Shown here one piece after another: positions 1-5,947 of a stretch of 7,159 nt of DNA. The DNA comes from an uncultured Dehalococcoidia bacterium (lineage in GTDB: Bacteria > Chloroflexota > Dehalococcoidia > Dehalococcoidales > UBA3254). The DNA is taken from positions 1 through 7,159 of the forward strand of contig CAITCX010000251.1 in the NCBI GenBank assembly GCA_903890885.1. The letters are read 5' to 3'. Both the position numbers and the translations under genes were made by a program. The notes below the pieces were generated by a model. That model was not told the DNA's origin. It saw only the letters and a list, made by a program, of their open reading frames with translations, and did no database searches. Position 1 is the first letter of the stretch; each line of letters starts with the position of its first letter.

Positions 1-184
1 CCTGGTGAAATATCTGGACAATGTACCGGAAACAGAGATAGTCGGTCTCAATATTCCAACCGGAATACCGCTTGTCTATGAACTAACCGATAATCTTGAA
101 CCCATCCGCCATTACTATTTGGGCGATGAAGAGGAAATCCGTAAAGCCGCTGAGGCAGTGGCCAGGCAAGGCAAAGCCAAATAA
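1..184 (+). CDS. gpmA: 2,3-bisphosphoglycerate-dependent phosphoglycerate mutase, C-terminal end (5' truncated by window)
   Basis: The last 60 residues are visible, read in frame from base 2 to a TAA at 182-184. They match the C-terminus of the dPGM family closely: a LVKYLDN segment, the NIPTGIPLVYEL strand, an IRHYYLGD motif and a final helix ending in QGKAK, the same ending as the E. coli enzyme. The family interconverts 3- and 2-phosphoglycerate in glycolysis and gluconeogenesis in the cytoplasm, through a phosphohistidine. The catalytic RHG histidine lies upstream of the window and cannot be checked. The gene runs convergent to mazG, with a hairpin three bases after its stop. Identification is confident because this C-terminal region is highly conserved in dPGM and absent from the cofactor-independent enzyme. 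Confidence 0.93.
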   Translation, partial: LVKYLDNVPETEIVGLNIPTGIPLVYELTDNLEPIRHYYLGDEEEIRKAAEAVARQGKAK

Positions 185-187
185 TCC

Positions 188-218
188 AAAGGCCCTTCGA
201 TTATTTCGAAGAGCCTTT
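188..218 (+). terminator. Intrinsic terminator-like hairpin between convergent gpmA and mazG
   Basis: Arms of 13 bases at 188-200 and 206-218 pair with one C-A mismatch around a 5-base loop (TTATT). The 3' arm runs into TTTT at 216-219 before a C, so the U-tract is short. It starts three bases after the gpmA stop and lies about 40 bases beyond the mazG stop on the other strand. The position suits a shared, possibly bidirectional terminator, stronger for gpmA. Confidence 0.7.
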
Positions 219-259
219 TCGTGGCATGTATAATCTTATACTACTTATGCTTACAGGAA

Positions 260-1051
260 TCATGCTGAGTTACTTTTTCGAATGAGTTTCTTGGCTTCTT
301 CCCACAGCTGATTTTGCTGATCGAAAGACAACTTACCTAATTCCAATCCGCGTTCCCGGCACAGTTGTTCCATACTTGTAAATCTTAAGAAGAACTTGCG
401 GTTGGCCTGCCTTAAAGAGACTTCAGGGTCAACCCCCACCCGTCGGGCAATGTTAACCATCGTAAAAAAGAGATCACCGAACTCCTCTTCCCGCTGAACC
501 TGATTTTCGGTTTCTTTGTATTCTTTTACTTCTTCTACCAGTTTATCGATAACTCCGTCAATATTTTCCCAATCAAAACCGGTGTGGGCGGCACGGCTTT
601 GAATTTCCTGGCTGTAGGCTAACGCCGGCATTTGACGCGGTACGCTGTCAAGGATTGAAGCCTCCGAATGCCGTTCAGTCTTTTTAATCTGCTCCCAATT
701 GTGAGTGACTTCCTCTGCGCTGGAAACCTGAGCATCGCTGAAAACGTGGGGATGGCGCCGAACCAGCTTGGCATTAATGCTCTTTATAACTGCGTCCATA
801 TCGAATTCACCGGATTCTTTAGCAATCTGAGCATGCAGGACAATCTGCAGCAGCAAATCACCAAGCTCGCCGCACAGTTTTTGCCGGGTGCCCTCATCTA
901 AAGCATCCAGAACTTCATACGTCTCTTCCAGTAAACACTCTCTGAGCGAAGCGTGAGTCTGTTTTTTATCCCAGGGGCAACCTCCCGGTCCGCGTAATTG
1001 CGCGATTATCTCTACAAGACGAGAAAACTCCTTACTCTCATGCTTTAACAC
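260..1051 (-). CDS. mazG: Nucleoside triphosphate pyrophosphohydrolase MazG
   Basis: This 263-residue protein has the full two-domain MazG layout and the family's usual length. The N-terminal domain (about 18-120) has the GCPWDKKQTH signature at 24-33, the E42-E43-x2-E46 motif followed by E62-x2-D65, and RRHPHVF at 98-104. The C-terminal domain (about 145-255) repeats the all-alpha fold with E173-E174-x2-E177 and E190-x2-D193, the Mg-binding acidic set; in E. coli MazG this second domain carries catalysis. Family members hydrolyse (d)NTPs to NMP and pyrophosphate, cleaning the nucleotide pool, and in E. coli also affect ppGpp. The start is GTG at 1051-1049, chosen because AAAGGAG lies seven bases upstream and there is no ATG nearby. 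No mazEF toxin-antitoxin partner is adjacent, so a housekeeping role is likely. It is transcribed alone, convergent to gpmA and divergent from the cupredoxin gene. Confidence 0.95.
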   Translation of the reverse strand: MLKHESKEFSRLVEIIAQLRGPGGCPWDKKQTHASLRECLLEETYEVLDALDEGTRQKLCGELGDLLLQIVLHAQIAKESGEFDMDAVIKSINAKLVRRHPHVFSDAQVSSAEEVTHNWEQIKKTERHSEASILDSVPRQMPALAYSQEIQSRAAHTGFDWENIDGVIDKLVEEVKEYKETENQVQREEEFGDLFFTMVNIARRVGVDPEVSLRQANRKFFLRFTSMEQLCRERGLELGKLSFDQQNQLWEEAKKLIRKSNSA

Positions 1052-1058
1052 AACCTTT

Positions 1059-1065
1059 CTCCTTT
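1059..1065 (-). promoter_or_regulatory. Shine-Dalgarno fixing the GTG start of mazG
   Basis: Read on the minus strand this is AAAGGAG, seven bases before the GTG at 1051-1049. It is the main reason to accept a GTG start here. Confidence 0.8.
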
Positions 1066-1080
1066 AAACAACCTATGGAA

Positions 1081-1110
1081 ATTATAGTGACTTGCAGGCA
1101 AACAGAGCAA
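1081..1110 (-). promoter_or_regulatory. Candidate sigma70-type promoter of mazG
   Basis: The minus strand carries a perfect TATAAT at 1086-1081. Eighteen bases upstream is TTGCTC (1110-1105), which matches the -35 consensus at only three of six positions. Transcription would begin near 1074, about ten bases before the Shine-Dalgarno. The -10 is convincing by itself, but the weak -35 limits confidence. Confidence 0.45.
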
Positions 1111-1128
1111 ATTACTGAAAAAATAGAG

Positions 1129-1134
1129 TATGAT
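1129..1134 (+). promoter_or_regulatory. Possible -10 element of the cupredoxin gene
   Basis: TATGAT differs from the -10 consensus at one base and lies in the divergent intergenic region. No good -35 sits 16-18 bases upstream. A start about seven bases downstream would fall at the first base of the Shine-Dalgarno, giving an unusually short leader. This is a weak call. Confidence 0.25.
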
Positions 1135-1140
1135 GTAAAC

Positions 1141-1146
1141 AGGAGG
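1141..1146 (+). promoter_or_regulatory. Shine-Dalgarno fixing the ATG start of the cupredoxin gene
   Basis: AGGAGG lies six bases before ATG at 1153. It rules out an in-frame ATG at 1075, which has no such site and would put 26 polar residues ahead of the signal peptide. Confidence 0.88.
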
Positions 1147-1152
1147 TTGCAC

Positions 1153-1785
1153 ATGAAAAAGACATTAATTCTGATCTCAGTCTTTTTGTTTCTTGCTTTT
1201 CTTACTATAGGGGCGTTTTCCAGTTGTTCTGGGAGTTCTTCGCCTGCAGCAGTTATTCCAACGGTTAGCCAGCCTGCTGTTTCTACTGTTCCACCCGTTA
1301 CTACCACCAGCGCGCCAGCCGCGTCTCCGCCTAAAACAACGCCACCCATCGTTTCCAGCATAACTGCGCCGGCCCCGTCTTCTACACCGTCTGTCATCCC
1401 CTCCACCACAACTACCATGGCTCAAACCAACACTCCCAGCTCCAGTGTACCTCCAACCACATCCATTCCACCTGGTTCTATAGCAGCTTCCGGCCAAAAA
1501 ATAGTCATCGATCTGGTCGCTCAGAATATGGCATTCGATAAATCGGAAATCAAAGTACCAGCAGGAGCAGAAGTTACCATCAATTTTACTAACAAAGATA
1601 CTGTCGGACACAATTTCGCCGCGTATTCCGATCAGTCGGCAAAAACACCTATTTTCGTGGGTAAAATCATCAACGGGCCTGCCACGACTACTTACACCTT
1701 TACCGCGCCGGCAACGCCTGGTTCATATTTATTTCACTGCGTGCCGCATGCCGCTTTCATGAAAGGGCAGCTTGTCGTGCAATAA
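1153..1785 (+). CDS. Exported cupredoxin-domain protein (blue-copper fold), probably membrane-anchored
   Basis: The protein has 210 residues and three parts. Residues 1-25 are a signal sequence: MKK, then a hydrophobic core (about 4-21), then FSSC with C25 as a possible lipidation cysteine. The lipobox is atypical, having Phe at -3, so an uncleaved anchor or ordinary secretion are alternatives. Residues about 26-115 are a low-complexity linker of Pro, Ser, Thr and Ala, as in surface spacers. Residues about 116-210 form a cupredoxin domain with a complete type 1 copper ligand set: H153 in VGHNF, then C196, H199 and M203 in the HCVPHAAFM stretch. Such domains carry single electrons or bind copper outside the membrane; the partner is unknown. 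It stands alone, divergent from mazG and followed by the separately promoted holB-ricT pair, so its neighbours do not explain its role. Cupredoxin assignment is firm; function is not. Confidence 0.85.
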   Translation: MKKTLILISVFLFLAFLTIGAFSSCSGSSSPAAVIPTVSQPAVSTVPPVTTTSAPAASPPKTTPPIVSSITAPAPSSTPSVIPSTTTTMAQTNTPSSSVPPTTSIPPGSIAASGQKIVIDLVAQNMAFDKSEIKVPAGAEVTINFTNKDTVGHNFAAYSDQSAKTPIFVGKIINGPATTTYTFTAPATPGSYLFHCVPHAAFMKGQLVVQ

Positions 1786-1890
1786 CCTGGCAAACCTTTC
1801 AACTCGTGTTGCTCCAACCAGAATAAGTTAATTATTTTCTGTTTTCAATCTCCGGGCATTAATTGACTTCAAAAGGGTGCGCTGGTAACA

Positions 1891-1920
1891 TTGAGACAGG
1901 GGTAAGGCTGAGGTTATAAT
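1891..1920 (+). promoter_or_regulatory. Sigma70-type promoter of the holB-ricT operon
   Basis: TTGAGA (1891-1896, five of six consensus bases) is followed after 18 bases by a perfect TATAAT (1915-1920). Transcription would start near 1927, about 30 bases before the holB ATG. This is the best-looking promoter in the window. The rest of the 1786-1957 gap shows only weak AT-rich inverted repeats and no clear terminator for the cupredoxin gene. Confidence 0.72.
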
Positions 1921-1957
1921 ATTTTACCGGACAGCCTGAAGGGAAGAAAACGGGCTG

Positions 1958-2995
1958 ATGTGGCAAACTATTGGCCATTCCAGGATAACTGAGCTTTTAC
2001 AGCGTGGATTAACACAAGGGAGTTTATCCCACGCCTATATTCTTGTGGGTCCACCGCAGATAGGCAAAATGACACTGGCTGTGGATATAGCCATGACTTT
2101 AAACTGCCGGGCAGAGGCGGAGAAAAGGCCCTGCGGTGAATGTATTAATTGTAAAAAAATCGCCGCCGGTAAACACTCAGACGTCCAAATTCTGGCTTTG
2201 AACAAGACCGCGGTAGATGGCGTAAAAGAAAAAACTGAAATCGGCATTGATCTTATCAACGACATGCTGCATTCCGCCAGCTTGCCGCCCTTTGAAGGAG
2301 ATTACCGGGTCTATATTATTGATGAGGCCGCCAATTTATCTATGGAGGCTGCCAACCGGCTCCTTAAGACGCTGGAGGAACCAGTTGGGAAAGTGGTCTT
2401 CTTCCTTCTGACATCTAATGCCGGTCTGATCCCGGTTACGGTAGTTTCCCGCTGTCAAAAGTTGAAGCTGTCACGGTTGAAGACTGACGTCATAGAAAAA
2501 ACTCTAATTGAGCGCTGGCAGATCGAATCTGGAAAAGCCCGTCTGCTGGCCCGTCTTAGTCGAGGTTGCCTGGGTTGGGCGGTAGATGCCTCTAAAAAAT
2601 CCGATCTCGCTGTTGAGCGTAGCCTTCAATTTGAAAAAATGCTTGCCATTGTTAGAAGCGGTTATAGCGAACGTTTTGCGGCTGCCTCTCAGATAGCTCA
2701 GCAGTTCGCTAAAAAGAGGGAAACGGTATATGAAACACTGGATACGTGGGCCGGTTGGTGGCGTGACATACTTCTGGCCAAAACTGGTTGCCATGATCAT
2801 ATTATTAGCCTTGATTTTCAGCCTGCTCTGGCTGAGATGGCCGGGACTTATAACCTGGTTCAAATAAAAGATATTATTGGTTTTATCCTGGAGGCGGAGA
2901 ATCAACTCAAACAAAACGCAAGCTCCCGCCTGGTATTGGAAACACTGATGTTAAATATTCCGAAGTCCCCGGGAACTTCAAATTCCAGGACTTAA
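1958..2995 (+). CDS. holB: DNA polymerase III delta' subunit (clamp loader)
   Basis: A 345-residue AAA+ clamp-loader protein. The N-terminus (MWQTIGHSRI) and the SHAYILVGPPQIGK segment are typical of delta'. Visible motifs are a P-loop at 31-39 (G-x4-G36-K37, but Met instead of Thr/Ser at 38), a zinc module with C50, C59, C62 and C65, a Walker B-like IIDEA at 120-124, and the SRC motif S164-R165-C166 that carries the clamp loader's arginine finger. Delta' works with delta and tau/gamma to load the beta clamp on primed DNA, mostly as a structural subunit. The length and the lack of a long C-terminal region argue against dnaX. The Shine-Dalgarno is loose: an AAGGGA at 1939-1944 lies 13 bases before ATG, but the homologous N-terminus supports this start. 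ricT follows after 13 bases, an arrangement also common in Firmicutes (holB-yaaT). Confidence 0.93.
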   Translation: MWQTIGHSRITELLQRGLTQGSLSHAYILVGPPQIGKMTLAVDIAMTLNCRAEAEKRPCGECINCKKIAAGKHSDVQILALNKTAVDGVKEKTEIGIDLINDMLHSASLPPFEGDYRVYIIDEAANLSMEAANRLLKTLEEPVGKVVFFLLTSNAGLIPVTVVSRCQKLKLSRLKTDVIEKTLIERWQIESGKARLLARLSRGCLGWAVDASKKSDLAVERSLQFEKMLAIVRSGYSERFAAASQIAQQFAKKRETVYETLDTWAGWWRDILLAKTGCHDHIISLDFQPALAEMAGTYNLVQIKDIIGFILEAENQLKQNASSRLVLETLMLNIPKSPGTSNSRT

Positions 2996-3008
2996 TTAGA
3001 GGTGAAAA

Positions 3009-4082
3009 ATGCCTGATGTCGTCGGAGTACGTTTTAAGAGAGCCGGAAAGGTCTATTATTTCGACCCTGCGGGGACAGAACTCAAAGTGTGCGACCATGT
3101 GGTGGTACAAACAGCCCGCGGGATGGAACTCGGTCAGGTCACGATTTCCCCAAAACAAGTCCTGGCTTCCGATATAACCGCCGAACTTAAAGCTATTGTT
3201 CGCAAGGCCAGTACCGAAGACATCAGCCACGCCAAAGACTTCGCTGCCAAAGAAGAACATGCCTTACAGGAATGCGCCAAAATAATCACCAGATTGAACC
3301 TGCCCATGAAGCTGGTTACTTCTGAATATAATCTGGATGGTTCACGTTTGACCTTTTATTTTATTGCTGATGAGAGAGTGGATTTCCGGGACCTGGTCAG
3401 AGAGTTGACCGGTTTTTTCAAAACCCGTATCGAGCTTCGGCAAATAGGTCCCCGCGATCAAGCCAAGATGATCGGCGGGCTGGGCAGATGCGGCCGCACG
3501 CTTTGCTGTGCCGGTTACCTGACGGAATTCAACCCGGTCTCTATCAAGATGGCCAAGGAACAGGATTTGCCGCTGGATCCTATGAAGATTTCAGGCGTCT
3601 GTGGTCGTTTGCAGTGTTGCTTAGCCTACGAAAGCAGCCAATATCATGATATCAAGGCCAGTATGCCCAAAAGAGGCCAGAGAGTCCATACCCCTTCAGG
3701 CGACGGCTGGGTAACCGGAGTTTATCCTCTGAAGGAAACTATCATGGTTGAGATGGAAAGCCAGACCAGCGCTGAGTTTCCCGTCAGCCAGGTCCAGCTC
3801 ATCGATGAGCCAGCCAGAATACAACCCCTGCAAAATGCACCTGCTGTACCTGAAGTTATTGAAGCCGCGCAGAAACCGGATGTCAGCACAATTCCCCCTT
3901 CTGTTGAGGCTGGCAACCAGATAGAGCAACCGGCACAGCCGGATATTGCAAACCCGGTAATCGTGCCGTCCACATTTGAGGCACCGGCAACCTTGCCAAC
4001 TCAGAATCAGGCTGTTGCCAATAATACAGACCCGGGGGTTGAAACAGAACTGCCCAGGCCTATAGATAAGCCCGGGACTTAG
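3009..4082 (+). CDS. ricT: PSP1-domain protein, RicT/YaaT family, with a proline-rich C-terminal extension
   Basis: A 357-residue protein whose first roughly 265 residues match the whole RicT/YaaT family. It opens with VVGVRFKRAGKVYYF and GMELGQV, continues through the PSP1 domain (about 60-145), and has two matching cysteine motifs, C161-G-R-x2-C166-C167 and C198-G-R-x2-C203-C204. In B. subtilis, RicT forms the Y-complex with RicA and RicF, binds Fe-S clusters and steers RNase Y in mRNA maturation; it also affects sporulation, biofilm and competence. Neither partner is in this window, so the same role here is inferred. Residues about 268-357 are an added tail rich in Pro, Ala, Gln and Glu with no recognisable fold. 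Start ATG at 3009 follows AGAGGTG (2998-3004). It is co-transcribed with holB and ends 19 bases before a strong terminator. Confidence 0.92.
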   Translation: MPDVVGVRFKRAGKVYYFDPAGTELKVCDHVVVQTARGMELGQVTISPKQVLASDITAELKAIVRKASTEDISHAKDFAAKEEHALQECAKIITRLNLPMKLVTSEYNLDGSRLTFYFIADERVDFRDLVRELTGFFKTRIELRQIGPRDQAKMIGGLGRCGRTLCCAGYLTEFNPVSIKMAKEQDLPLDPMKISGVCGRLQCCLAYESSQYHDIKASMPKRGQRVHTPSGDGWVTGVYPLKETIMVEMESQTSAEFPVSQVQLIDEPARIQPLQNAPAVPEVIEAAQKPDVSTIPPSVEAGNQIEQPAQPDIANPVIVPSTFEAPATLPTQNQAVANNTDPGVETELPRPIDKPGT

Positions 4083-4101
4083 TTCAAAACTCCGGATACT
4101 C

Positions 4102-4135
4102 AAAGCCCTTCTCAAAAATCGAGAAGGGCTTTTTT
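4102..4135 (+). terminator. Strong intrinsic terminator of holB-ricT
   Basis: Perfect 12-bp arms at 4102-4113 and 4121-4132 enclose a 7-base loop, and the 3' arm merges into a run of six T (4130-4135). It follows the ricT stop by 19 bases. On the minus strand the stem is the same, but the flanking bases are not T-rich, so it should end the convergent HNH gene's transcript less well. Confidence 0.9.
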
Positions 4136-4151
4136 AATATCCAGAACTTTA

Positions 4152-4667
4152 TCAGTGTGTTATCTCAGGCAGATACTTCTGCCAATGGTAATGTAACTGT
4201 ACTAATTGCAAGGGTATATTGAGATAATTACTACCGGAGGGACGCACCGGCTTCTGATTCAGTTTCATATGGGCCTGCTCAGGTGTCCTGCCTGCTTTCT
4301 TGCGATTGCATGGACTGCAAGCGCTAACCAGGTTCTCCCAGGTGTGCCGACCGCCCTGATGCCGCGGCATAACATGATCCAGAGTTAATTGATTACTGGC
4401 CTTGCCGCAGTATTGACAGGTATAGTGATCTCGACTAAATATTTCTACGCGGGTAAGTTTGGGCTGAGGAAACGGCCTTTTAACCAGATAGGCTAATTTT
4501 ATTACCGAGGGGATGGGAAATACAGTAGACGAGGTGTGAATAAATCCGGAGCCATTCTCCAGCATCTCTGCTTTGCCGGAGAAAATCATGCCTAGTGCAC
4601 GCCTGGCCAGGCAGACGTTTAGCGGTTCATAACTTTGATTCAACACTAAACAAGTGTGCTCTACCAT
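4152..4667 (-). CDS. HNH endonuclease family protein
   Basis: A 171-residue protein from the ATG at 4667-4665. The N-terminal part (VLNQSYEPLNVC at 8-19, then ARRA and a GKAEML turn) is the conserved module of the stand-alone bacterial HNH proteins seen in many phyla. The C-terminal HNH domain (about 78-130) has zinc cysteine pairs C84/C87 and C117/C120, the catalytic core D97-H98, N112 in HTWENL, and N121 in CNRKKAGRTPEQA, so it appears intact. HNH domains cut DNA with a single metal ion; the substrate and role of this chromosomal family are not established, and no methylase, phage terminase or intron is nearby. A longer frame opens at 4712, but that start has no Shine-Dalgarno and overlaps a promoter. 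The gene is convergent to ricT and divergent from dxr. Confidence 0.88.
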   Translation of the reverse strand: MVEHTCLVLNQSYEPLNVCLARRALGMIFSGKAEMLENGSGFIHTSSTVFPIPSVIKLAYLVKRPFPQPKLTRVEIFSRDHYTCQYCGKASNQLTLDHVMPRHQGGRHTWENLVSACSPCNRKKAGRTPEQAHMKLNQKPVRPSGSNYLNIPLQLVQLHYHWQKYLPEITH

Positions 4668-4673
4668 GAATGA

Positions 4674-4680
4674 TCCTTTT
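4674..4680 (-). promoter_or_regulatory. Shine-Dalgarno fixing the HNH gene start at 4667
   Basis: On the minus strand this reads AAAAGGA, six bases before the ATG at 4667-4665. The upstream in-frame ATG at 4712-4710 has nothing comparable. Confidence 0.7.
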
Positions 4681-4689
4681 GCTAACTCT

Positions 4690-4719
4690 ATTTTAATCAC
4701 TTTCTCCGCCATTTTTCAA
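4690..4719 (-). promoter_or_regulatory. Promoter of the HNH endonuclease gene
   Basis: On the minus strand TTGAAA (4719-4714, five of six) is followed after 18 bases by TAAAAT (4695-4690, five of six). Transcription would start near 4683, a few bases before the Shine-Dalgarno. It covers the codons of the longer possible N-terminus, which argues for the shorter protein. Confidence 0.55.
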
Positions 4720-4760
4720 GTTTAAAGCTTATCTGCTGTTTTCCTGACCGTTTTTCGTAT

Positions 4761-4789
4761 CTGCAAGCAAACCTGATTTGTTGTATTAT
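4761..4789 (+). promoter_or_regulatory. Candidate promoter giving a leaderless or near-leaderless dxr transcript
   Basis: TATTAT at 4784-4789 resembles a -10, with CTGCAA (4761-4766, three of six) 17 bases upstream. Transcription would begin at about 4796-4799, at or just before the dxr ATG. The stretch around is AT-rich, so a chance match is possible. Confidence 0.4.
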
Positions 4790-4798
4790 ATTTATAAG

Positions 4799-5947
4799 AT
4801 GTCTGAAAATTCTGACTCCTGCAAAAGACTGGCTATTCTGGGTTCCACAGGTTCCATCGGACGTCAAACGCTGGAAATCGTGAGAGCTTTGCCTGAGCAT
4901 TTCAAAGTGGTTGGACTGGCCGCCGGTGAGAACCTTAATCTGCTGCGACAACAGATCGCTGAATTTAAACCCGGCATGATCTCTTACAAAAACCCGGGCG
5001 GCGAGACCCCAATCCCTGGTACCCGATTGGTCTCCATGGAAGAGATGGCTTCTCATCAAGATGTGGATATTTTAATTGTTTCCACCTCTGGACAAGCTGG
5101 TTTAAATCCGATTATGGCAGCCGTTAAGGCTAATAAAATAATAGCGCTGGCTAACAAAGAGCCCCTGGTAACGGCTGGCGAGATTATTATGGGAGAGCTG
5201 AAAAAACACCAGAGCAGAATACTGCCTGTGGATAGTGAACACAGCGCTATCTGGCAGTGCCTGAGCGGCGAATCTCAGCAACCCGCCCGCCTGATTCTGA
5301 CTGCCTCCGGTGGTCCTTTTCTGCGCTATTCCGACGATCAATTGGCATCTGTCACTGTTGAACAAGCCTTAAAGCACCCCTCCTGGCAGATGGGCCGGAA
5401 GGTAACAATTGATTCGGCCACCCTGATGAATAAAGGACTGGAAGTAATCGAAGCACACTGGCTCTTTGATATGCCCTTTGAAAAGATCGACATTTTGATT
5501 CATCCTCAAAGCATCGTCCATTCGATGATTGAAACGGTGGACGGCTCGTTTAAAGCGCAGTTAAGTAGCCCGGACATGCGCCTGCCAATTCAATTTGCTC
5601 TAACCTATCCCAAACGTCTAGCCAACAGTACCTTACCCAAATTGGACTGGAAAACAATTAAAAACCTGGCCTTTGAACAGCCTGATTACGACCGTTTCCC
5701 CTGTCTTCAAATGGCTATCAATGCCGGTAAACAGGGCGGTACCTATCCAGCCGTACTTTGCGCAGCTGATGAAGAAACGATTGATTGTTTTTTGAAAAAA
5801 CAAATCCAATTTTCTGCTATACCCATTATTTTAGAACAAATTCTGAATAAGCATAACAGTATATCCACGCCAAATTTGGAAGACATCACAGCAGCAGATA
5901 TTTGGGCCAGAGAAAAAGCCAGGCATCTGGCTGCGAGAGAGGTTTAA
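4799..5947 (+). CDS. dxr: 1-deoxy-D-xylulose 5-phosphate reductoisomerase
   Basis: The 382-residue protein converts 1-deoxy-D-xylulose 5-phosphate to 2-C-methyl-D-erythritol 4-phosphate with NADPH, the first committed step of the MEP isoprenoid pathway. Visible are the nucleotide-binding GSTGSIG (15-21), the ALANKE segment (116-121), the metal ligands D145 and E147 in PVDSEHSAIWQ plus E215 in MNKGLEVIEA, TASGGPF (168-174), and the substrate-covering loop HPSWQMGRK (193-201). Pro122 stands where E. coli has Ser in ANKESLV. Length is slightly short for the family but no domain is missing. ATG at 4799 is preferred: a TTG at 4778 in frame would add seven residues (MLYYIYK) not expected in the family and sits in the likely promoter. 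Neither start has a Shine-Dalgarno. The stop overlaps the next start by one base, so the two genes form an operon. Confidence 0.96.
   Translation: MSENSDSCKRLAILGSTGSIGRQTLEIVRALPEHFKVVGLAAGENLNLLRQQIAEFKPGMISYKNPGGETPIPGTRLVSMEEMASHQDVDILIVSTSGQAGLNPIMAAVKANKIIALANKEPLVTAGEIIMGELKKHQSRILPVDSEHSAIWQCLSGESQQPARLILTASGGPFLRYSDDQLASVTVEQALKHPSWQMGRKVTIDSATLMNKGLEVIEAHWLFDMPFEKIDILIHPQSIVHSMIETVDGSFKAQLSSPDMRLPIQFALTYPKRLANSTLPKLDWKTIKNLAFEQPDYDRFPCLQMAINAGKQGGTYPAVLCAADEETIDCFLKKQIQFSAIPIILEQILNKHNSISTPNLEDITAADIWAREKARHLAAREV

Noticed and set aside
668..901. Plus-strand 77-residue open frame inside mazG
   Set aside because: It lies wholly opposite conserved MazG motifs, lacks a Shine-Dalgarno and resembles no family I recognise.
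260..1153. MazG plus neighbour as a toxin-antitoxin or defence unit
   Set aside because: The flanking genes are gpmA and an exported cupredoxin, and the MazG has the two-domain housekeeping form.
1038..1611. Two overlapping minus-strand open frames (1038-1418 and 1177-1611) opposite the cupredoxin gene
   Set aside because: They are mirror images of the Pro/Ser/Thr-rich linker: the translations are Gly/Val- or Arg/Gly-rich repeats with no domain, while the plus strand has a Shine-Dalgarno, a signal sequence and a cupredoxin fold.
1786..1857. Possible terminator after the cupredoxin gene (CAAC/GTTG and AATAA/TTATT repeats)
   Set aside because: The stems are only four or five pairs, AT-rich or far from a T run, so they do not make a convincing hairpin.
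2504..3260. Minus-strand open frames opposite holB and ricT
   Set aside because: They overlap confidently identified coding sequence and have no ribosome-binding site or recognisable domain.
4152..4667. HNH gene as a homing endonuclease or mobile element
   Set aside because: There is no interrupted host gene, intron structure, terminal repeat or target duplication around it, and the N-terminal module matches a widespread chromosomal stand-alone family.
4697..5059. Minus-strand 120-residue open frame across the HNH-dxr intergenic region and the dxr 5' end
   Set aside because: It covers the dxr nucleotide-binding region and the HNH promoter, and its product shows no domain.
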